The notes beneath the pieces are model-generated. The model was not told the origin of the DNA, ran no database searches, and saw only the letters and a program-made list of their open reading frames with translations. A stretch of 64,000 bases of DNA from Lagopus muta. Taxonomy: Eukaryota; Chordata; Aves; Galliformes; Phasianidae. Below, in pieces: positions 40,801 through 55,800 of this stretch (within the stretch, counting starts at the first letter, position 1; each line of letters starts with the position of its first letter). The translations under genes and the position numbers were made by a program. The stretch spans positions 56,705,883 to 56,769,882 of the forward strand of contig NC_064436.1 in the NCBI RefSeq assembly GCF_023343835.1. Direction: 5' to 3'.

Positions 40801-43800
40801 AGGTGCTGCCTACTACCAAGTAGCAACCTCTATTTGCACAATCTGCAGTTTCTCCAAGTTGAGAGAAGGGGAAGAGTAGGCAGAAATTGCATTTTACAAA
40901 TAAAGAATATGTATGATAAGTGAATGAATCACGTCTTTGTGTATCTAAGTAGTGTGTATCTAAATTGTAAACATAGGGTTTCTTCATAATTTGGAGAAAA
41001 AATTGGCTTAATTGATCTTTATCTCAAGAGTGTTGCTAACTAATTGGAATGAATTTAGCTAATCTTTTTAAATGAGATCGGAAATAAGTGGTATAGATTA
41101 TCAATATAAGCAGTCTAATTTATTTCAGTGTTGTATACCCAAGGGATGAAGTTTAAATAGATTTTGATCTTCTCTTTCATAAACCTGGTGGCTAATTGTC
41201 TCACTCAGCATTACCATTTGCAGTGTTGCATGAAAAGCAAGATTTAAGCTGGCAAGATAAGCGATTCTGGCTCAACATCTACATCTTTCAACATTAAACT
41301 GAATGCTAAATATAAAGTCTGTGTTTTTAAATGCCATTATGTTACTTTGAAGCTAAATGCTTTTGTTGCTTGCTTGTCTTTTCCTCATGCTTGTCTTCAT
41401 GGCTTGCCTTGTTATATATGCAGAAAGGCCTAACAGCATTTTATAGTGCATACATGGAATGTAAATTTCTTCTGTTAATCTGTAACAGTGAAATACATTT
41501 GTTCTTTCAGATATCAAAAATGTGCTGGAATCCATTGGTTCAAATATCAGTAACTTCACAAAAACTCTCCCTGTGCAGAAGATTATAGCAGATTTGACAG
41601 TATATCTGACACAGAGTGAAGCGTATGTTCAAGACTATTTTCCAGTAGTGGAGCAGTATGATTTCTACAGGTATGAACATACTAAATAGGAAACACTGCA
41701 GGACTGAAGTGCTACCTACAGTTCATGCAGTAGCATGTAACTAATGTGTTAATGTAGTATTTTAATATTATGAAAGGGCATTGAAACTATTAGTGATAAA
41801 GAGTGAAGTCAAGATGCTGTAAGGCAAATTTTTGGATGTTTTAGTGAAGACCCTGACTGCAGCAGATCAAGCTGGGTGCTGTTCCAGTACAGAGCAAGAG
41901 AAGGCCTACTCTGCAGGCTTTCCTATCTTTTTTAGGAAGGATATATGTCAGAAGATGTAATACGTGAAGAAACAGATAGTTTCATAATGCTAGGGTGACT
42001 CCTTTTTTTGGACTTCCTACTGCAAAGTAGTAGTAGCAAAGATTTTGCTTCCCACTTTATCTTTGTGCTTGTTCAAATTGATGTAGTACTTGTCCTTGGG
42101 TCTATTACACACATTCTTTCTGTTCGAGACCTGTATGGTTTCTGTAATTGAAAAATAATTTCATATTTCAAAGCATAAAGCTTTTTATTTCAAACTGTTT
42201 CTTTGTCTAGAATTTATTTCAATCTTCAAGCTCATCAAGTTCTCTCTACTTTTTGACGTTTCTGTTGACTCCTTATCAAAATCTGCTTGTGTTTTAATCC
42301 ACTTCACTGCTACAGAATAAATGTGCTAATGGTTTTAATGCAGTGTTAAATGAAAGTCAGAAGGAAGCTGAACCTTAAGAACCCTTTTTTGTAGTTATAA
42401 TAACCTTTCCCTTAGGCTATTCAATACCTGCTAAGTTTTTGTGATGAGACTTGAAAAGGAATGTAAAAAATATAAGCTGGGAACATTGATGGTGGAAGAA
42501 AAAAGAAAGAGCAGAGGGAATTGGGGGAGGATAAAAAGCTAGGAGGAGATATGAAATGTGTGAATAAATGAATGTGCTCCATATATGTGACTTGGAAATA
42601 TTACATAACTTTAGTAAAAAGAGCTAAAGTTCTGTTCTTATCCAACATCTTTCTCCTGATCAAATTCCATAAACTGCTCATAAGGTGCTCACTGAAAGCA
42701 CTCCAGAACAGACACATAAAGCCTAGGTTTTAACAGCTTCAAATAAAGTTACTTGCAATTTCAGGCCCAACATAATGGTGAGCAAAATGTAGTAAGACCT
42801 ACAGCAAAAGCAGTTATGTACTTCATAACTAATCATCGATCCATAAGCATAAATTTATCATTTGCTTCTTGAACAAATTACCATTTGACACAGCAGAGGC
42901 AGATTCTCATGGTTTGTTTCACTTCGAGTTTGACACTGCAGTACAAGCAACATATAGCAGCTGGACCTTAGAACACCTGTAAGGATTGTTCCCCAGCCCT
43001 TCAGCAATCTGTAAGCAGAGATTGGATTCCCAGTGCAAAATGTATGCTGGTGTAGGAAGAGAGGGTTTTTTTTTTGCTGACACTTGTTGCCCAGCAAGAA
43101 CCACAGATGGGCCAGTTAGGAATATAGCATTGCCTGAAGTGTTCTGCAGGTCTTCAGTGTGTTCTTTATTTGAACATAACCAGGCATTTGGGCTTTATTC
43201 CTTAGGTGGCTGGGTTGTCTCATTCTCTGCTGCATGGTGGTCCTGATTGTGATCTTTTACTATCTTGGGTTGCTATGTGGAACCTGTGGTTATGATAAAC
43301 ATGCTTCTCCAACAACCAGGGGCTGCATTTCCAACACTGGAGGAAACTTTCTTATGGCGTGAGTTTCTCTTACTTGTGAAAAAGAAAATACATATATACT
43401 TGTAGTGGGGTTGGGTTTTTTTTAAGTTGATTTTAAAGGACATATGCATGAAGATTATTTATTACCAATGTACATGTTCTGAAATAATTAGAACATAAAC
43501 ATTTACCTAACATACTTACAGTGAAACACTTAGGCCTTGGGTTGCTCTTTCCTTGAGAATCATATCTGAATCTACTCTTGTATGAAAAGAGTTATAGGTA
43601 GTGACTGTCAGTGTAAACTCATTTGGAAGCTCCAGAACTGTATCAAATAATTGAAAATATAAATGGAATTTATAGGTTGTTTTTTTTTTGTTTTTTTTTT
43701 AATATATTGAAGCATTTGTTCAAAATGGAGAAAATAAGCCATATGAGGAGACTTCAAACACATGACTTTATCAAGTCACTCCAGAATGTTTGGGGCTGCT

Positions 43801-46800
43801 CTTGAAAGTTCCCAGGAGGAGTTTAATATCATTTGTGCTGTGTGCAGAAGATAGCATCTGAAATCTGTGTTACAGTCTTTTGAGACCACAAGGGTAGAGA
43901 TTTGGATTTAAAAAAGAAATCTATATGCTTTTGTTGCTCTTAACTCTTAATGGACTTTTCATGTCAACTGCAATGTCAAGTGTTTATATTTTAGCTGCAT
44001 TCTAACTGAAAACTTTCCAGGTCTGGAACATTTAAGAAATTTCAGGCAGCAGGAATACTGTTGGAAAATAAAAGCATTTTTGCCATCCGCCAGGTCTTAT
44101 TCTCTAAAAATGCTGTAGCTACTTATCATTGGTTTCACTGTTAATCAAAGTGTGTACATTTTCTTCTTAAAAAGCAAAAACTTATGTAAATTATTTCTTT
44201 TTCAGTGGCGTTGGATTCAGTTTTCTTTTCTCCTGGGTGCTGATGATTGTAGTGGTGCTGACTTTTATCACAGGTGGAAATATAGAAAAACTGGTGTGCG
44301 AGCCCTTTGAAGATAAAACTTTATTCAAGGTGAAATTACTCAAATTATTGAACAATGAATAGTTTTCCTGTAAGTCTTAATGGTCTTGTCAATTATGCAT
44401 GGTTTATTATTTTTTTGGGGACACCTCAAGTGAGTTTGGATCTGTTTTTTACTTTCCATTTGTACATTGAATGGAGACTTTCATCCTTTTTTTATTTAAT
44501 TTGCTTTGCAGTGTAAATACTATATGCCCATGTTCTATCAGAGATAAATTGTATTGTAATTCAGCACTTCTTGGTGACATGGAGCTTTAATATCCATTTT
44601 CTACACCAGAGAGGTTGAATTTTCTCTTCTGCTTCTATTTCTATCAGCAAGTGATAAGCTTAGATGTGGAAATGTGTCAAAAGATCACCTAGGAATATAC
44701 TCATGCACTGAAAACACAGTATTACAGTAACATCACTGAATTTTATCTCGTAGGTTTTGGATACTCCCTACTTACTAAATCAGCATTGGAAAAACTATCT
44801 TTCTGGCATTCTTTTTAAAAATCCAAATATTAACTTGACTTTTGAAAAAGTATACAGGTATGTGAAGTTATGGATCAAGATTTAGTTCCATTTATATCTG
44901 GGTTTTGTATTAGATTCCAGCCTTGTATTTCAGGCACGCACAGAAATCTGACAGGGTCCAGACCATGTTCTGATTTTCTGGTGAATGGCTAGCAAAAGTG
45001 ATCTTCTATCAATGAGTTATTAGGGATGGTCTTAACATAATATGGTGTAACGGCAGCAGTTGAGCTCTTCAAAATACTGTTTCATATCTTTGAGACCATC
45101 AGAAATTGTTAATTACTTGTGTTCTTATAGACAAAGCTTCAAAAAATATAGGCAGAACACCTTTTTAAGGGACTGGTTTTCTTCAAATGTGAAAATATTG
45201 TTAATTGTTCTCTTTACCTCTGTCCTTAGGGTGATTTTCAGGCTGACACATGTATTTTTATTTTTGTAGTGATTGCAAGGAAAACAAAGGAATTTATACT
45301 TCCCTTCATCTAGACCACCTGTTCAACATCAATGAATTTTTGAATATTAGTATGGTAAGTAAGGAAAATTTCGGTGGATTCATGAATATTTTTGAAAGTT
45401 AAAGAGGTATTTGGTCTTGAACATGATGTAGTATGTCTGAGCTTTAATGGATTTTAGATGTTAATATGCAGTACGTTCTGCAAGGAGACAAAACTGTCCA
45501 ACCTAATTTAAAAGGAATTCCAATCATATTTATGTGGTCTTGGACATGTTATGCTTTTAAGAATGCTTCCAGCTTTGGAGGAGAGGAGAGAGGGATAAGA
45601 TAAAATATTTTCACTTAAGCTGTAATAACACATGAGTGTGCTAATTTTTGGTTGTCTGTAATACAGTCCTGCCTTACAGCAACACCTTGGGGTCTGTGTT
45701 CCATTCTGGCAAGTGTTGTTTCTACACTTAATGCATACAGTCTTTGTCCCAGATAATATATAATGATTTATAATATCCATTATATATATACACACACACG
45801 TGTGTATGTATACATACAATACAATGCACTTATAATATATGGCAATTATATAGTGATGAGTAAGAGTTACTGAAATTTGTCTGAGTTTGCATAGTAGTAG
45901 AGGCTGGCAAGGGAGTAATTCATTGGAATGAGAGCTGCACAGATGGGCTAGAATGTGGCATGGACAGGCTGTGTCAATACTGCAGGGAAAGGAGGGACCT
46001 TACCTGGATTCTGTCAAAGTTAATTAAACTAACCAGATGTAAGTGAAAGGGAAGTTCTTTGTGTGCTTCATTGTGGAAGTGATCAGTCAGGAAGAGAAAG
46101 ATGCTTTTGTATGAGAGAAGGGATATAGAGATGTACCAGGTGCAAACTACCTCTGTGTTTTATTTCCTTCTCAGTATACAGAAGATGTAGCACTTAGAAT
46201 TGAACACATTCAGATAAACCTCAGCAAAATCATTCTGCTGGATGAAATTGGGAAAGAGAATCTTCTGAATTTCAGCTCTTCAGGAATAGAAGGGATAAAC
46301 TTTGGAGCATACTTGACAGAGGTGAGACCACTGTAATCTAGGTATGTAGCTGGAATGAAGTATAAAAATAAAAGTGGATGAAACAGAGACAAATCTGCTT
46401 TTGACTGGAAAGGGAGGTTTTGAAGATGCATAAAACTTGGTGCAAAAGCATTTAAGAAGTTAAGTTCATTAAACATTTGAAGAAATGAAGGATGGACAAT
46501 GTAAGAGATGTGATTAAGTGCATTCTGCATGTGCAGTAATACCCTTTTCTTTCTGTGCTGTTCAAATCTTGTTTTAGATCAACAAAAGTGTTACCAAGGT
46601 TGATCTTTTGTCATTTGCTAATGACTTAGAAGCAAGAGCAGACCAACTGGTAAGTTTAATTCACCAGTGTAATAATTTCTTTCATTTAACTAATTATATA
46701 TTGCCAAATATTTAGACTTTGTACAGGAGGGTTCTTGTACTTTGGGTACATATACCTGGTTCATTGTCATATAAGGAAAAAGTTTGAAAAAACAACGTTG

Positions 46801-49800
46801 TATATGAGCTAATTCTTGAGTTTTGTATGTTAACAGTTGTACAACTTCTGCTTTGGAATTTAATTTTATGAAGTTGCAGTTTCCTTAAGAAGTCACTTAA
46901 GTCCGCTGTGATATTTCCTGTGATGTTTTCTATATTTTAGGTCCCAGAGAGCAGAAAAATTGCTTGAATCATGATGGAAAATAGGATTTGAATCAGTTTT
47001 CTTTCAGTTATTGAGCAGAAGATTTTACAAGGAAATAAATACTGTTGTAACTCATAAGGCCTCCCTTGGGAATTGGGCCTCCTCCGTTACGGAGGCAAAA
47101 TTCACAGAAGAAATCCAGTCTGTTGTGTAGTGCTTGTTGAGTGTAGACACACTGGCATTGGTGAAAGGTTAGAACAACTTGCCCACAAATGAATGTGCAC
47201 AGAATGACATAGCTGTGTTAACAGATAATAAATGACTTGATTAATTTGTTTGTATCTTTGTCAAGGTCACCTTCCATTTATTTTTCAAAATGAGAGTCAG
47301 TTTGGACACTAAATTGCCTTGCTCTGGCCCAAGACAAATTCCCACACTGTGGTATAGGAGAGAGTTTTGCTGCACATGTAGTACTTGTACAGTCGTTAGG
47401 ATCACAAAAGGACAGAGACAGCAGAGTAAGACCTTGCTGTTTGGAATTTATCAGATTTCCATCTTTTCTCCAAAGAGAGGGCAGCACTGTTAAAGGTCAC
47501 TGTTGTATTTCTACATAAATCAATCACTTCTGTTGCATTTATTTTTCTGTCAGACCTGCATTCATGATTTTTTTGTGCTGTAGTTATCCTCTGAGCACAG
47601 TGGGTGAGTCACATAATGCCTGTTTACCCATTTAGGTTGTCTGCTAACTGGAACTGATACCAAGTGTAACTTTGGCTACACTGCACTTCCATTTTCCATT
47701 TTTACTCTGCCATTTTAAAGGTTATAAGATGGAAAGTTTTTGTTTGGAGAGGCTGTTTTTTAAGTGGAAGCTGAAGTTCTTCGGACATGTTGTGACTTAA
47801 TAGAATTGTCCCTGAGATGTCTCTTTAAAGGTAGTTAGTTAGATCTTTAGTTAGATCCGATTAGGGTCTTAGTGAAGGAAAATACATTTTGTTGGGAGCT
47901 TGGTTTTTCATTATTTTTTGTAATAGAATCTAAAGGAAGCATTAGAAGTGAGAATAGATCCATCTAAAAACTTTTGGGGTAGGCTTTGAGCATTTAGTTT
48001 GAATTCTCTGCACTCTGCACAACACGAAATGCATGTTTTAACACTGAAATGGAAAAAAAAAAAACTTCACTCAAACCAAGACACCGTGGTGTGGAGGAGG
48101 AACAATATTGCCCACAGATGTTCTTAGGTAAGGGGATTCAGCGCGTCAGTACAAAGCACGCTGAAGCTGCTCTGTAGCCTTATCTCTCAGAACAGAGAAC
48201 CTGAAATAACTGCTCACATGAATGCTTCCAGGAAGCAAACACGTCTTCACATCAACACCTGCAAGCCGTGCAGCTAAAAAATGTTGTTCTTTTGCTTTTT
48301 GATTTTGCAATACATCTATTTCTTAGGTCATTGTATCTGTAAAATGCGTAAGGATTCCTTATCCCTTTTATTTGGAAAGAGAATGACAGGACAGAAAGGA
48401 GCCCCTGGCACGCTGCTGTCAAAGGAACTGGCAGAGATGGGAAGAGCTGCAGGAGGACCTAGAAAAATATTGCAGAAAATTGTACCCCAAAGATAAAAAA
48501 TGTCTTAAAAAAGCATAGGCCTAACCAAGAAAATGTTTTGCTGCTTTTTACCAGGATAAGGCACTCTCAGAGTGATGGCAGCAGTGAAGAGGAAGCAGTA
48601 CTGTGGCAGATGTATTCCCATTCTCTATGACAGTTCTGCCCTGGGATTTATTCTGTTTTCAAGCAAAATTCACTTAGTCATTTGTTTCCTCTGGTATTTC
48701 ACTAGCACGTCTTTTCCTGAGATAATTTTTGAAAAAAGGCACATTTTCAACAAAATGAAGCATTGGCTCTTTCCATTTTGTATTTGCCAAATCAGTACAA
48801 AATGTTTGCTGAAGTTTTCTCAGTAAAAAGTTGCACTTTAGAGTGTCTTGGGAAAAACATCTTGAAATACACTTTCCTGAAAGAGGTCTCATCTCTACAC
48901 AAGTCTGGATTTGCATTCAGGGCAGCTGTTCCTGCAGTTCCAGCAGTTTCTGAATCCTTACAACTGTGTCCAACTGTGTGCATATGAGGAGACATATGCA
49001 CAGTTACCCTGCCCACCATCCCCAGTGTTCAATGATTTCTCAGCAGTGTCTAGGTCTAAAATTCTTCCATTTCCAAAATGGAAACAATGGGAGCCAAGTG
49101 ATTTCACCATGAAAATAAATGTGATTTCACCATGGAAAATAAATGTGTTTATGAAATTGAAATCAAATTTTGCAATATGTTGCCATGAGCTGTAGGTGTG
49201 TGTGCAGGCTGTAAAAGCAGGCTACGAGCACATCTTTTGACTGAGCAGTGGAAGCCACTAAAAGGAACAGCACCCTTCACAGACACATTCCCAGTTTACT
49301 GACTGGAAGTGTTGGAACTTCTGTACCCTTCAGAAGGCAAGGAGCCTTGTCCGTTCTGCAGTAAATAAAAGCAGTGAGCATCGGTGAGGAACTCTCGTCC
49401 CAGTGGAGGGCACCCCTGCACCAGGGACAGGCCCAGAGCAGAGCGGAGTAGCAGGGAATGCTCCCTCTTCCCTCTTTAAAGTAACTTTAAAGTAACAGTG
49501 CACCCTGGAAATTCTCTTCTATGAAACCAGTGATGATACAGACAGAGAAGCAGCTTAATATGTGTGCTTTCATTACTGAGCTTTGAATCATTAATACGGT
49601 GATTTTTTCCCCTCTCTATGTTGAATTCAATTTGCCGTATCCTGGTGCTAGCATCAGCTCTTCTGCAGCAAATAATGTGCAACTTGCATTGCAGTTTGTA
49701 TTTTTTTCCTTTGTTTGAAATTGGTGAAACTATTGAATAATAGGGCATAATTTCTTTATTTTTGCAGCCAAAAGGAGCCCTGGAAAATGCCTTAAAAGGA

Positions 49801-52800
49801 CACGCAAACAACATTCGGATGATTCATAGCCAGCAAGTTGTTCCACTGGAGCAAGCTATGGTAAAATATGAAATTGATGTTTAAACATACTTGTAAAAAA
49901 CAATGTGAATCCCTGAATCTTGAATACAGTTTAGAAAGCTGCAGTTCGTAGTATGTAAGCATAGATTGTATTTGTATTGTCACCAAAGAGTAATCTGGTT
50001 AGAGTGTGCCTTTAATAAATATTTAACCTACTTCTGATACTTCTACCTTATAATACTGTCTAATATTGGGAGCTCTTTTTTTTTTTTTTCTATTTTGTGA
50101 TTATATGTGAATAAAAGATGAAGCAGGAGAATTTTCCAGAATTCTAACCCTAAATCACTCATTTTCCTTTTTCCTTATCATTTGTCATCTGTTATAACAG
50201 CAGTTATGACTTTTACACTTTATTTCCTGAAGTTCACAGTGATGTACCAACATTGGAACAGGAGCCCCTAATAGTAGCACTTAGAGCCAAAGAAAAATCT
50301 TTTTTGTTGATGCTGTACAAGATTTGAAAGGGCTCTTTCTGACTGCTTTTGCCAGGCACTGATCTGTATAGCATCCAGCTGTGAGTCTCATTCATGCAGC
50401 TTGTAACTGTTGGCTTTTTCCTCTACATGATGTGAAGGCTTTTAGTTCATTGTAACATCAGATATAGTATTGCTGCCCCTATCAAAGGCCTGTAAAAAAA
50501 AAAAAAAGAAAAAAGTCATTAGGCCTCTGATTCAATGCTGTTCTTTCTAATTAACTCCTAATTATTCTCATCTCTTTTTCCTTTTACAAAACTGACTGTC
50601 AAGAAATATGTTAAAGCTAGGGTAAGTGCTTTTTCCCTTCTAAGAATGCATAGTATCAAAGTACTCTGAAGGCTCAGTTCTGATTTTTCACTGTTCTTTC
50701 TTTTCCCAAATAAATCTTTCCCAGTTTATTGTAGTAATAATGTTTTGGAGTTAATTTGAAGTCTTCCAATACATAATTTATAGCTACTTAGTTCTTTGGG
50801 TAAAATACTGAATAAATTAAAAACACTGCATTTTTTTCGAATTTCGAATGCAAAATGCATTCGACTGCATTTACTATATATAATGTGATATGTCATATTA
50901 GAAACAAAATAATCTATCCAGAATCAAAACATACATACAAAAAACAAGCAGGTGCTTGCCTATAATGATGAACTAAATCTTTAATTTTTTTTTCTTCCCT
51001 TTCTCTCTAATAGAGCACTTTAAATCAGAGCATTAGGCTGCTGAAGAGGACATCATCTGAACTTATGGTAAGCTTTTCTCTCTGTCAGCAGAAACATTTT
51101 AATGTGTTTTAAATCATCCACCACATAAGCATAGAGTATGTTTTCAGTGCAGCTTTTACTTTTTCTGGTTGCTCTTTTATTACAAAGCTACTTAGTGCAT
51201 TGAGGTAGTAACAGAGATTCACACATCTCTTCTGCACAGCTTTTTCTACCTTGATTTTCCCTGCTTTGTAGAAGAGAGAGGTAAAATAGAATGCTTTTTA
51301 AAATACAGATTATAAATTTCATTATCAGGTGATAAAATAGACTTAAGTACAGTTCAATACATTGTGATTATATATTACTAAAAAGGTAGGATTTTTTTAT
51401 AGACTCATTGACAGCAAAACTTGGAGTGGGAGAACAACCAAGAAACAAAACCCCAAAATACATCTGAGAAAACAGAGCTTTGAAATCCACATTCTTACCC
51501 AGCTCTTATCCAGTGTTCTGTTCCCACTAAGTCCTGTGACTTTAGCATTACAGTCATCCCCTTCCTCTTTCTGCAGCATCAGCCAAAGTGTGGGAAGGTG
51601 GGTTTGTAGGAAGGCTTCTCCAGGACAGCTCACGTTTCCCCTGTAAATAGCAGCTAATGCTTGCACCATAGTGAAACCAGCTGTCTTCAGGCTCTGCCAG
51701 CTTGAGGAGGATAAGCAGCAGGATGATTGCTTTTGTGGCAGCAAAACTTTCTGTCATCTCCAGTCTGCTTTGGCTCCTGTAGCAAAAATTCAGCTGTATT
51801 AGCACTGAAGATCCTAGTTAGAACAGCTTGATGGTCCTCACCTACCATGGTTCTTCCCGTTAAGATTTTTGACCTGTTCACAAAAGCAGACCAAGCAGAT
51901 TTATTTCAGAATATGATGGTGAGTGTAAGAGGCATGGAAATAAGGTGCTGATAAGAAAGAGATGGTGTTTGAGCTCTAAGTTTATGTAAGAAACACAGGT
52001 AAAGGCTGCATGTGTGTATGTTTTTTGGGAGACTTGGTGGGATTACACATACATTGACAAAATGTATGAATGTGTCCAACCTTCTGGATGTTGAATAGCA
52101 GTAATACTTTAGCTGGTAATCAAGAGTTGTTCCTGTATGCTTTGTGTGTATATGCTGGTGCGTGTGTGTATATTGATGTGTCCTGAAACAGAGTACACTT
52201 CAAATTCTATGGTTAGGTAAAATCTTAAATTTAGCTTTTTTGTGATTTCAGTCAGTTTTGTAGGACCCAAGGATTGACTGTCCCAGGTGATTAAAGTATC
52301 TCTGGACCTAAGGAAAGGAAAAAAACCAAGCCAAGCAGAATAGAAGAGAAAGCTGGTGTTGTATATAAATTCAGTTGCATAACTTGCTGTTCATAACCAC
52401 TGATACTCTTCTCCTTTTAGTAGTGTGAGGTTTTTGTCAGATGGTTGTGAATCCTTAGGCTGAGGCTTAGTGTCTGAAGGTTGCTCAGACTCTATCTGAA
52501 ATTGTATGTTTTGTCAAGTTTTATCAGGACAGTGCTACTGGTTTATCAAGATAATAGCTTAATGGCAGTGTATTAACTCTGAGTCATTGTAACTGCTTAA
52601 AAGGGTTTCATTTATATTAAAAACCTTTTCTTTAAATCCAGGTAAAGGTGAAAAATGTCATTAGTGCTGTTAATGCTGCCCAGCTTCTCATAAATAACAA
52701 TGCTTCTCTAGTTATTGTCCAGGTAAGCTTCATCTAATTTAAGTACATTCGTTCACAGTGTCATGGAACTGTTTCCAAGGCTCACTTACTTCTGTCTGGT

Positions 52801-55800
52801 TTTAGGAAACAAAGAAGTACATGGACACCATCGTTGGCTACTTTGAGCAATACATTGAGTGGGTGAAGGAGTCGGTAAGGTGCATTTGCTTTTTGAGAGA
52901 CCCTGCTTTTAAAAACATGATGGAGCTCAATAGTAATAACAGAAAGGTTATGTTGATAGCATGTTTTGTAATTTCAAGATATTTGTGCTAGCTATGAAGG
53001 AGGAAACCTGTCTTCCATAAATAGTTTTCTTTGAAGTAGACTAGAAATCATGAGTAGTACTGACTGGAATAAAATGCAAATTTAGTATATTATCTTTTTT
53101 CCAGGGCTAGCCTGCAGTCTACTATTGGTGCTAGTGTTGTACTGAGCTTGACCCTGCTTAGTTCAAATTAGTATCATATCATTAGCATCTTTATTTTTCT
53201 TTCTTCAGCTTCAGTCTTTGAGAAATTGAGCTGATGTTTTAAAGATTTATAAATTCAGTAGATAGCATACCCCACTGGAATTTATTCTAAATTTAGAGAG
53301 AGTGAGAGACAACAATATAGTAAACAGTAACTGTAGCTGTAAGCAAGATGTGAGGTTCTTTTAATCTGTTATGTACTTCAGACTGTTTTCTTTAATGTCT
53401 GTCTTTCAGATTGCCATGGAGGTAGCAGCATGCAAGCCAATTGCCAATGTGATAGATACAGCAGTGGATATATTTTTATGCAGCTATGTAACTGATTCTG
53501 TGGTAAGAAATCTTTTTTGTTACTCAAAATGAGGGCACCGAGTGGAAAATTCTTTGAACATAAATCTACATTTGATTATTTCATCTAGACCATTTTAAGT
53601 ATGATGATAAAAGATCACATCCAAGGTTATTCAAGGAGAGAATGTTCCAATTTGGATCAACCAACCAACACTGGACTTGATTTATGTTTTCATTAAAATT
53701 AGGCTTTAATTAGAAAGAATCCTGTAAAAGTAACTATTTTACTAAATTTATTCAAATTTGAACTGTAAATAAATAAAAGGATTCTTTTTTATCACATCAC
53801 TTGCAACTGACCAATATTGAATCCTTCCCGTACAATGTAAACTTGGAGCATGACTTTTAGCAGTATGCAAGGCCAGCATTGGCTTTTTCATCTTGCAAAA
53901 TAGAAGCATATAGTAAAAACAGAATAAGCAGCATGTGTGGAAACCACCTAAACATTTCCTAGCTATTATTTTGTTGTATCACAATTATGGCCAAGTAATA
54001 ATCATAGTAACAGTATAAATGTATGCAGTCAAAGCTACTCTAACCCTGATAATTCTTTATTATGAAGTCTTCTGCCAGATGGATCACCTCATAAGTTACA
54101 GAGCTTCTGTTCTCAGAGTAGCAACTAGCCATCCAGTGGTAGATGGATTACAATTTTCATGGTGATAGGACTTAGCTGAGTCACATAGAAGTCAAAATGC
54201 CTCTAGCTATTACAAGTCAAATTTGAAAAATCATGATTCTAACATCAGAGAGTAACTCACCTCGCCTGTGTGAAAATATAAAATAAAATAAAACATAAAA
54301 TATAAAATTCTGTAAGCATGCTTCAGCTAGCAAGTTAAAAAGCACCTTGAGAAAGTGTTGGAAGCTCTGATTTTTAAAGAATCACAGATTATAACTTTAA
54401 AGTAGCAAGAAAAAATGTGGCTGCAAATTAATGCAGAGAGACAAAATCACTTTATAGCTCAGTGCTGACTGCGTTGAAATTACTGCTTAGGACACTATGC
54501 CTGTATGAATTTGAGCATCTTTGGACAGTGTTCTTTTTGGCCACGTTTGTAAGATAGGTGCTGTTTGTGCTTCAGTTCACATTTCCTGTGGAAGTGCTTA
54601 ACATGCTGCCTGTTCCACACTAGTATAAGGAGACTCAGAGAGCGCACAGACCCATGGCAATAATTTCTGCCGTGTTCTCTGAGTAGCTGTTCTCTGCAAT
54701 CTTTTTATCTTGGATTTTGTTTTGTTTCAGAATACCTTCTGGTTTGGTTTGGGAGGCTCTTCAATATTTTTAATTCCTGCCATAATTTTTGCTGTGAAAC
54801 TCTCCAAATACTATCGTAGAATGGATACAGAGGATGTGTATGATGAGTAAGTATATGCTTCTAAGCAAGCTAAATGGCAAATGGGCTTAAATATTTTTTC
54901 TGGTGTTTCACATGAAGGTGCTGTAATCCTTAATCTGTGCTGTCAGATAGAACTGCGTGTGCTTGTGAAACACCTCAGGTTTGGGTTGGTGCCTGCAAAG
55001 TACTTCATGCAGGTGGACTTTGATGAACTCAACTTGTCATGACTGTAGATATTGCCAGCTCCGACTATGAGAAACATTCTTCAGAATGAGTCTTCATAGC
55101 TTTATGTACAGTCTTTATATAAATATCTGCTAGTGTAGAGATGATTAGCTTTGCTGAGTTACCTTTTAAAATGAATTATACCTCCTTTGTAATCTTGAAT
55201 TAACTATTTACTTCCTTACTGTCTTAGTTATTCCTAACTAGTCTTTCCTTTTTCACTTGCAGTTCCTCTGTCTCAGGGACTTGGCACTTTACTTTATGAT
55301 AACTGTTCTTACATATTTTCCAATCAGTTTTGTTTTTACTGTTTTCTTTTCTGCTCTTTGTTTTGCTCATTGTTCAGTTAGCCTGCGCACTGCATTCCTC
55401 CAGTTTCACACTGACCATTTTTCATTTCACATTCAGAAGTCAGTAGAGCAGGAACAGGCGTGTAAGCTAAAATTACTTACTTATTTTGTTGTCTAGTTAA
55501 CGACTCCTTTTTTGTGTTTTTTAGTGTTGAAACTATACCCTTGGAAAAGTAAGACATTTTTGTTGGTATTTGGTAAAATTACTTTATTCAGGTGGGAGGG
55601 TTTATATTTTTCATTTAACTTGTTACTTCAACAGAAGTAACATAGCTTGTTTCACCAGACTTTACATTAGAGTATCCAAGTCTACAGAAATATCTTAATA
55701 ATTAATTTTTGGAGAATATTAAGATTATAGTTATTGCATAACTCCTGAATGTTACAAAAGAAAAGATATCTTTTATTGTACAGAAACAGTTTACCTTTGC

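Noticed and set aside
55257..55496. 79-codon frame in intron 24 preceded by a usable acceptor (cacttgcag)
   Set aside because: No donor at its end and no similarity to prominin tails. The true next exon at 55525 continues the known sequence VETIP.
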